Shown here piece by piece: positions 57,687-64,000 of a DNA stretch of 64,000 bases. Positions within the stretch are counted from its first letter, which is position 1. Each line of letters starts with the position of its first letter. Position numbers and translations under genes: made by a program. Source of the DNA: Dendrolimus kikuchii (lineage: Eukaryota; Arthropoda; Insecta; Lepidoptera; Lasiocampidae); NCBI GenBank assembly GCA_019925095.2, contig CM034407.1, positions 2,024,210 to 2,088,209 on the forward strand. The letters run 5' to 3'. Under the pieces are notes generated by a model, which saw nothing but the letters and a program-made list of their open reading frames with translations, searched no databases and was not told the origin of the DNA.

Positions 57687-57956
57687 CTTTTTTTTTTATT
57701 GCAGGAGATCAGCAGACGGCCCACTTGATGGAAAGTTGCTACAAATGCGCTGCTATTCTCTTAAGGGAGACTGGAACCTGGTCATTAATGCCGGAGCACA
57801 ACTCAAGGTTGTTATGGCGACATGCTTTAGACCAGGGGTGGTTGCCATCCAGTCGGGCAAATACCCTACCACCTGGCTGTGGGTTGTTTTGTCGCCTCTT
57901 ACGACAGGCCGCCCGGCCGCAGGAAATTGTATTCTTTCTCCGTTCCTGCACAGACA
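57687..57956 (-). mobile_element. LINE-tailed SINE, antisense, internally deleted
   Basis: tttttttttattgcaggaga to ctccgttcctgcacag, nearly both ends. It lacks the gttaccatcgcctatggaca segment. Confidence 0.83.
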
Positions 57957-58055
57957 TTGAAGGTGTTATAAAAAATCAATTTGATAACTGGTGAACATTA
58001 TTATACGACCACTGTATCTACAGACCGAAAGATGCGGGAAGCAAATTTTTTTTAT

Positions 58056-58400
58056 ACTACATACATACATACATACATAACTTCACGCCAGTTCCCTTGC
58101 GGGGTAGGCACGAACAACAGAGCGCCATTTAGGCTTATTCTTACACACCTCACTTGCTTCTTTGACATTCATAACTCTTGTCATGCACGCTCGTCTGTTC
58201 TTAAGGCTCCTAACATCACCTTCTGCTAGTACACGATCAATTTGATCATGGAAAGTGTGTCGTGGCCTTCCACGACTTCTGCATCCATCCACTTTTGTAT
58301 TGTATATCTGTTTATTCATTCTTTCATCATGCATTCTTTCTACATGTCCGAACCACCGGAGCATTCCTTTCCTTACCTTCACCCCGACACTCTCTTTCAG
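58056..58400 (-). mobile_element. RTE-like LINE ORF C-terminus, longest copy
   Basis: The - strand frame of 99 codons reads KVRKGMLRWFGHVERMHDER through [20 protein letters not shown] to [13 protein letters not shown], then TATG repeats at 58056-58078. It shows the end of the RTE ORF intact. Confidence 0.88.
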
Positions 58401-58499
58401 ACCAACTGTCTTTCTTACTTCGGTATTACTACGCGTTTTTTATACTATGTAAAGAAAATGCGTTGCAGACAATAATAAGGTCGAAGATTAATATAAATA

Positions 58500-58970
58500 A
58501 ATAACATACCCTCATCATTGATCGGACGACGTTTTTTGATTTGACAATGACAAATTGAGTTGAGATTCGTAATAAAGTATTTTTCCAGGAACACTGATTA
58601 CCTTTCGAGGCAATTTGATATGTTTGTATTGTATTATTTCTAATGCCCAGCAAATTGACTTCGTTACGATTTCACTCAAAGTCCTGGGGGAATAAAGACT
58701 CATTATTGGGAGACAGTTAATAATATTGAGGTATTTTTCGATCAGGTAAAATATTGAAAAACGATTGTTTGTGAAACGATCCGAATGTGAAATGTTTTTA
58801 CATTTATAATAGAAAACAGAAAGAAAACAGGTTTGTTTTTAGAACATATACACGTGAAACAAACACATTATGGACCGCTTGCATAACGTTGCTTAAATTT
58901 ATTTAAGAAACACTAAACGCATTTAGTACCCTTAATTACAATTAGCGTCTTGCACAACTATCCGTGTAGG
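58500..58970. other. intergenic, nothing recognised
   Basis: AT-rich, no gene. Confidence 0.3.
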
Positions 58971-58974
58971 AACC

Positions 58975-59238
58975 TGTCGTAAAAGGCGACAAAACAACCC
59001 ACAGCTAGGTGGTAGGGCATTTGCCCGATTGGATGGCTACCACCCCTGGTCTAGAGTATGCCGCCATAACAACCTTGAGTTGTGTTCCGGCATTAGTGAC
59101 CAGGTTCCAGTCTCCCTTAAGAGAGCAGCAGCGCATTTGTAGCACTTTTGGTGTTGCAAATGTCCATAGGCGATGGTAACCGCTTTCCATCAAGTGGGCC
59201 GTCAGCCTGTCTGCTGAACTCCTGCAAAAAAAAAAACA
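58975..59238 (+). mobile_element. LINE-tailed SINE, sense
   Basis: ctgtcgtaaaaggcgacaaa to gaactcctgcaaaaaaaaaa. Confidence 0.83.
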
Positions 59239-59481
59239 ATGCAGTGTCACTAATTACCCAAAATTGGGTATTTAACTGCCCTAAATGCATTTAAGGGCAA
59301 AACAATAGATCCGCATTCTGTTTTGAAAAATAGAACTGCCAGATGTATTCGGATTTTAGCTGAAGCTAGTTCATTTAGTTATTCCGTCGAATATGTGATA
59401 AAGCGATTGGGAATATATGTAGATATGCCAGGTATACCTTATTAATTAAAAGAATATAAATTGTAATTAATTTTAAAGTAT

Positions 59482-59965
59482 TGTGACGAGTGTGGGACTC
59501 GAATTAAGAATTTATTAGAACTACACAAACACGTATAACATAGGTACAAATATAACTAGACAATACTAGTACAAACTGCACGATTTAAAAACACGCGCAG
59601 AGTCCGTCACTATATCGCTTGTCGAATGTACGTCTTACTCGTATCGTAATCCTCGCTCGACTGCCCCAGCCCTCCGTTCGGGCATTGTTTTATAGTAAAC
59701 TGTATAATACACAATGGAAGCTCGTGGGCTGGGTTCTTCCAAGAAAATGTAATTTGCACACCTGCGAACGGCCAACAAAGTTGAAAACAATAACAATAAG
59801 GATTAGTTCGACGCTAATGACGGCCATGAAACAAGTAGAAAAACAGTAACATTTTTTTCGTAATTACAAATTCTAAACACAAACTAAACAAAAGAAATCC
59901 TAAATCCGGGAAGGCAATAAACTGCGCTTTTACGATCGCCAGGTGTGCGCACTTCTTTGTCGGTA
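59482..59965. mobile_element. LTR of the TGTTACGAG family, internally deleted, right end lost
   Basis: TGTGACGAGTGTGGGACTCG to cttctttgtcggta. About 35 bp near the start (aaatgccgttg...) is deleted relative to 56222. The Gypsy LTR that follows may have inserted at its right end. Confidence 0.7.
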
Positions 59966-60681
59966 TGTAATAGAATAATCACAACCCTGGTGTCCATAGT
60001 GGCGATAACTAATATTCTAGTAAAATATTTATTGGTCTTTATGATTTGTGTATTTAGCCAGGGTCAAGTTAGAATTTGGTTGAGGCTCATTGTTTATCTT
60101 GATATATTTAATTTTTTTATTACTATTTATTAATTTACACATTTAAGTTAAACATTGAACATATAAAAATCATTATACAATAGTGAATGCATCCAACTCA
60201 TTTTGTTTCTGCCGTGTTCGCCGATACCCAATAAGCGATCGACGGCCATCTTACGGTCAACTGAGTCGGCTGTGTCACTTTTACTGCGCCCATATTAATA
60301 TTTTAATATAAACCCAACTAATATTGCTTTAAGTACTCAGTCTAACATTTATAAATGCAGCAAATATAACTTTTGCAATTTATTTTCCCAATTCGGGAAC
60401 TACCTTTGGGTTTTTTTTAATAAGCTTTGCCAGAAAACAAAAGAAGATACCTGAGAGGACTACCAACCTAACTGGAACGCTGCCTTCTCTGCCTAGAGGA
60501 AATTGCCTAGGGGAGTGCGGTATATCAGACTGACTGAAGCGGAGTCTAGCCTAGATGAACCTTTTGTTCTTTTATATATTATTCGTTTTTCTTCACAGTG
60601 CTTGTTGTATATGTTTCAGTAAATTATTAATAAATTATTATTCCTTTTTTTTATATTTTTGTTCACATTTAAACTGTGACA
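59966..60681 (+). repeat. probable 5' LTR of the right-edge Gypsy element
   Basis: The right end, ...aactgtgaca, is two bases from a primer-binding site. TATA-like ttttatatatt (60571) and aataaatta (60629) fit an LTR promoter and poly(A) signal. The left end is a guess from the break in the preceding LTR, since the 3' LTR lies outside the window. Confidence 0.45.
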
Positions 60682-60683
60682 AA

Positions 60684-60701
60684 TGGCGCCCAAATACGTG
60701 G
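60684..60701 (+). promoter_or_regulatory. Gypsy primer-binding site, TGGCGCCC type
   Basis: tggcgcccaaatacgtgg follows the putative LTR. The tggcgccc start is shared with tRNA-Lys-like sites of several LTR elements, but the last ten bases do not fit a tRNA I can name. Confidence 0.5.
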
Positions 60702-61013
60702 TCTATGGTTAGGCTCCGCACTCGGTTTTGCTTGCATCTTAGTAGTTTGCCTTGGTGTTGGTTTTGTTTTTTTAAGGTGAGTGTATTGTAAAGGCGATAC
60801 AATCACATGTAAAAAAATAATTGTATCGTTTTATCATTACATTAGTTTGTAACAGAACGGATCTTTCTTTATTCTGCTTTTTCTTTTTTTTCTTCCTCTC
60901 TGTGTATATTAACATTATTCAAATTAATTTGTGCACAATATATCTAGATTGAGCGATTACTTTTTCTTATTCTTTATCTTGTTTAAATTGTTATTATATT
61001 TTTATAATCTGTA

Positions 61014-62321
61014 ATGGCCATTCAAATAAAATTTCTACTTCTTCAGAAATCTGAACTTATGTATGAAGTGGCGATTAGAGGCGAATCTCCTTCTGATAAT
61101 GTTGCAGGGTTACGACGTCAAGTTAATAAACTGACGCAATTATATCCTTCAGATGACATCATAGATTCCGTGTATGATTTTTCTGATGACATAGAAGGTG
61201 TTCAAGAAACATTAGAAAAAATTAAAACTAACCTCGATTTACTTAAAAATAATTTTAATGAACCATTATTTAACAGAACTAAATCTCTTTTACACCATTT
61301 ATTTTACAGACTGCAAAGAATAGAAAAACCGGAAACTGTTGATGAGACGTCTTTATTAAAAAAGTGTAAAAAATGTTACGAAACCTTTTATGAAAATCTT
61401 GTAACCTTGCCTGGATCTAAAATTAGAGAGCCTAAAGATTTAGCTTCAACATCTGATGATGATTCTTTACCTACTAATGTTCCAAATATATCTGGCTTAA
61501 ATATATCTGTCTCCTGTGATCGAGGCTTAGTCGGTGAATTCGCTAAATTGAAATATGATGGGAAAACTTGCGTAAGGTCTTTCATACAAAAATTAGAAGA
61601 ATTTCGGCTATCAAAAGGTATCTCTGAAGACAAAATGCTTACTTCCGCCTTTGATATATTCATAGGAGATGCGCTCCATTGGTACCGTAATGTTAGGAAT
61701 AAAGTAAACCACTGGAGCGATCTTATTGTCGCTCTTAAGGATGATTTTGATCGTCCGGATTATGATTACCTTATGACTTCAGAAATACGACAGCGTACAC
61801 AAGGTGATGATGAAAGCATAACAATATATCTATCAATAATGGACGGTATGTTTTCCCGCCTAACTAAGCCTTTATCTGAAGAAACTAAATTAGAAATTTT
61901 ACTACATAACATACGTCCTTCATATTCGACAATTATAGCTGCGAGTCCTTTTATAAAAACTATAGATGATATTCGAACCGTTTGTAGAAATTATGAACGT
62001 ATTAAAGTAAGGTCGGAAAGCTTTAAAGAACCGCCCCCAGCTAGTATGAGCACTCTAGCACCCGAATTTAGTTATCAGTCTTCAAAGCACAAGAACTTAA
62101 GTCACCAAAATACGTCCTCAAATGCACAAAAGCGATTCGAATATCAACAAAATGAATCTTATAAAATAGCTACAATCAAAAAGAAACCATTTTGTTTTCG
62201 GTGCCGCGTTGACACTCACACTATGAGAGACTGTACAGCAGAGCGTTCAATATTTTGTTTTAAATGTGGTAAGAAAGATGTTCGTATTCCTGATTGTCCT
62301 GTTTGTAATCCAAAAAACTAG
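61014..62321 (+). CDS. Gag of Ty3/Gypsy element at right edge
   Basis: A 435-codon frame with a capsid-like region (HWYRNVRNKVNHWSDLIVAL near 220). Two zinc knuckles are at the C-terminus: CFRCRVDTHTMRDC (canonical CCHC) and CFKCGKKDVRIPDC, where Val replaces the His ligand. The ATG at 61014 is the first in frame. Pol starts 57 bp after the stop. Fits a nucleocapsid-bearing Gag. Confidence 0.85.
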   Translation: MAIQIKFLLLQKSELMYEVAIRGESPSDNVAGLRRQVNKLTQLYPSDDIIDSVYDFSDDIEGVQETLEKIKTNLDLLKNNFNEPLFNRTKSLLHHLFYRLQRIEKPETVDETSLLKKCKKCYETFYENLVTLPGSKIREPKDLASTSDDDSLPTNVPNISGLNISVSCDRGLVGEFAKLKYDGKTCVRSFIQKLEEFRLSKGISEDKMLTSAFDIFIGDALHWYRNVRNKVNHWSDLIVALKDDFDRPDYDYLMTSEIRQRTQGDDESITIYLSIMDGMFSRLTKPLSEETKLEILLHNIRPSYSTIIAASPFIKTIDDIRTVCRNYERIKVRSESFKEPPPASMSTLAPEFSYQSSKHKNLSHQNTSSNAQKRFEYQQNESYKIATIKKKPFCFRCRVDTHTMRDCTAERSIFCFKCGKKDVRIPDCPVCNPKN

Positions 62322-62377
62322 TTATTGAAAATTGTAGACCAACCAATTACAGAGATAGCTCGGACTGGAAAGATTGG

Positions 62378-63961
62378 TTGCTAACAATCAATAATTTATT
62401 CTCAAGTTGTTCTATATCTACAATTTTCAACAATAAGCCGAGTAATGATCCTCGTCCTTATGTCAAAGTTCAAATAAATAATGACCTATTCTTACATGGT
62501 CTTTTGGATTCCGGTTCTGCTGTTTCTATCTTAGGTCAAAATAGCCATAAACACTTCCTAAAATATGGTATGCTCTTGTGTACAGATGAACTTATTACAG
62601 TCACTGCTGCGGGTGGACAAAAGATAATGTCCGTTGGTTATGTCCTGCTACCCATAACTTTCGAAGATCAATTTTTCTTATTAAAAACACACGCCATTCC
62701 AGAAATCGAAACTACTCTAATTTTAGGAATAGATTTTTGGAAAAAGTTTAACCTTTGTCCAAAATACCTTTGTAAAAAAGAAAATTTACATGAAATTGAC
62801 CCTGGTCTTTCAGAAATTTTAAATTCTCCTTATTCTTACTTATATGACTATGATAATTTAAGCGATATCCAAAAAGCTGTGGCTGATAAAATTGTAAACA
62901 AATTTAAAGATATCTCATTTGCGGAAAAAGGGTTAGGTAGGACTAATCTTATTAAACATCGCATTAATACAGAGGACGCCGAACCTATACGACAACGATA
63001 CTATCGCATGTCACCTGAGAAGCAGCGCATTGTCACGGAGCAAATTGATGAGATGCTTGCTTTGGATGTAATTGAGCCTTGTAAAAGCCCGTGGTCTTCT
63101 CCTGTACTGGTAGTAGGCAAAAAGGACGGAAATCCACGGTTTTGTTTAGACAGCCGAAAGCTCAACTCTGTCACGAAAAAGGATGCGTACAGTCTGCCAT
63201 ACGTATCTGAGATTTTGGATAATCTAAAGGATGCTCGATACTTGTCTAGTATAGATTTGTCTAAAGCTTTTTGGCAAATCTTAATCGAAGAACCAGACCG
63301 GGAGAAAACGGCATTCTATGTTCCTGGTCGTGGTACTTTTATGTTTAAGGTTACTCCATTTGGTCTTACTAATGCCCCGGCAACACAACAAAGACTAGTT
63401 GATATTTTGTTTGGACCTGAGTTTGAATTAAAAGTTTTTGCATACCTTGATGATATTATTGTTATTAGTAAAGACTTTGATGAACACGTAGCTTTGCTTG
63501 AACAAGTTCTCGACAAATTACGCTCAGCAAAACTTACTGTCAATCTCGATAAATGTCAATTTTTTAGAAGCAATTTACGTTACCTTGGCTATGTCGTCGA
63601 TGCTCAAGGATTGCGTACCGATCCTGAGAAGGTTCAGGCTATTCTTGGCTTTCCAACACCTTCTAGTAGAAAAGAAGTAAAACGTTTTTTAGGGACTGCT
63701 TCTTGGTATAGACGTTTTATTCCTCATTTTAGTACAATTGCTGGGCCTCTAAACAAACTTACCTCTAATAAAAAGAATGCTCCTCCGTTCCAATGGACTG
63801 GCGAAGCTGATAAAGCATTCCTTGAGCTTAAATCTAAGCTGATACAGGCACCCGTTCTAGCCTGCCCCGATTTTAATTATCCATTTGACGTACACACTGA
63901 CGCTAGTAGCTTTGGTATAGGTGCTATGTTAGCTCAGACTATAAACGGTAGCATCCTATAG
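62378..63961 (+). CDS. Pol of Ty3/Gypsy element (protease, RT, start of RNase H), frame broken near the end
   Basis: Aspartic protease LLDSGSAVSIL lies near residue 46. Reverse transcriptase carries FCLDSRKLN, SSIDLSKAFWQI and catalytic YLDDI near residue 357, and RNase H begins at HTDASSFGIG near 510. After NGSIL the frame meets a stop at 63959-63961. The adjacent frame continues with the normal RNase H sequence (HPIAYMSRSLTKPEK), so a small indel near 63945 breaks Pol. The rest is off the window. Confidence 0.87.
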   Translation: MLTINNLFSSCSISTIFNNKPSNDPRPYVKVQINNDLFLHGLLDSGSAVSILGQNSHKHFLKYGMLLCTDELITVTAAGGQKIMSVGYVLLPITFEDQFFLLKTHAIPEIETTLILGIDFWKKFNLCPKYLCKKENLHEIDPGLSEILNSPYSYLYDYDNLSDIQKAVADKIVNKFKDISFAEKGLGRTNLIKHRINTEDAEPIRQRYYRMSPEKQRIVTEQIDEMLALDVIEPCKSPWSSPVLVVGKKDGNPRFCLDSRKLNSVTKKDAYSLPYVSEILDNLKDARYLSSIDLSKAFWQILIEEPDREKTAFYVPGRGTFMFKVTPFGLTNAPATQQRLVDILFGPEFELKVFAYLDDIIVISKDFDEHVALLEQVLDKLRSAKLTVNLDKCQFFRSNLRYLGYVVDAQGLRTDPEKVQAILGFPTPSSRKEVKRFLGTASWYRRFIPHFSTIAGPLNKLTSNKKNAPPFQWTGEADKAFLELKSKLIQAPVLACPDFNYPFDVHTDASSFGIGAMLAQTINGSIL

Positions 63962-64000
63962 CTTATATGAGCCGTTCATTAACTAAGCCTGAGAAGAATT

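Noticed and set aside
61014..63961. Endogenous retrovirus with envelope
   Set aside because: Only Gag and the first part of Pol are visible; no env is in the window, so I call it a Gypsy retrotransposon.

Overview
The window is insect genomic DNA, most probably from a moth or butterfly. It is intron-rich and crowded with retroposons of kinds I associate with Lepidoptera: a tRNA-derived SINE with A and B boxes, 5'-truncated RTE-like 3' ends finishing in (TATG)n, and hairpin MITEs. Species and order are inferred from these repeat types, not shown directly.

The only host gene I can support is the 3' part of an axonemal dynein heavy chain on the + strand. It is spread over 23 recognisable exons from 1933 to the stop codon at 46997, with a polyadenylation signal at 47038. 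The exons run from the second helix of the stalk coiled coil through AAA5, AAA6 and the C-terminal domain (about 1,090 residues seen). The sequence resembles DNAH1, an inner-arm dynein, more than other paralogues and ends in the DNAH1-like CALDY tail. Exon phases agree at all joins but two, where about 25 and about 60 residues expected from the family are not visible (introns 4361-7995 and 19374-23190).

Layout. 1-7995: decayed LINE and RTE pieces, a MITE+SINE composite that abuts the first exon, exons 1-3, and a 2.6 kb 5'-truncated Jockey/CR1-like LINE on the - strand. 7996-15843: exons 4-7 and a young Ty3/Gypsy element (11037-14876) in a TA microsatellite. 15844-25604: exons 8-13 with many SINE, RTE and MITE copies. 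26073-29631: a second copy of the same Gypsy family, inverted. 30483-46997: exons 14-23, a solo LTR, MITEs, a tetranucleotide satellite touching an exon, and an 0.8 kb GTGCGA-rich minisatellite. 46998-64000: intergenic repeats, including a 116-bp tandem array (49.7-50.4 kb), a BEL/Pao element with its two LTRs in inverted orientation (52197-55290), a second LTR with an inverted terminus (56222-56805), and the 5' part of another Gypsy element running off the right edge.

The most unusual object is the BEL/Pao insertion. Two 347-bp LTRs with no difference I could find lie head to head, each presenting the same U3 end to the host DNA. They are flanked by a 5-bp target duplication (TTTTG). The primer-binding region carries 39 nt matching tRNA-Tyr instead of the usual 18, and the inner sequence contains template-switch junctions at microhomology. 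It looks like an aberrant reverse-transcription product that was nevertheless integrated by integrase. Other points of note: two Gypsy copies that share one integrase-core deletion, a SINE family that shares its 3' end with the resident LINE, a SINE fragment supplying the sequence around a dynein splice acceptor, and inverted repeats around a dynein exon.
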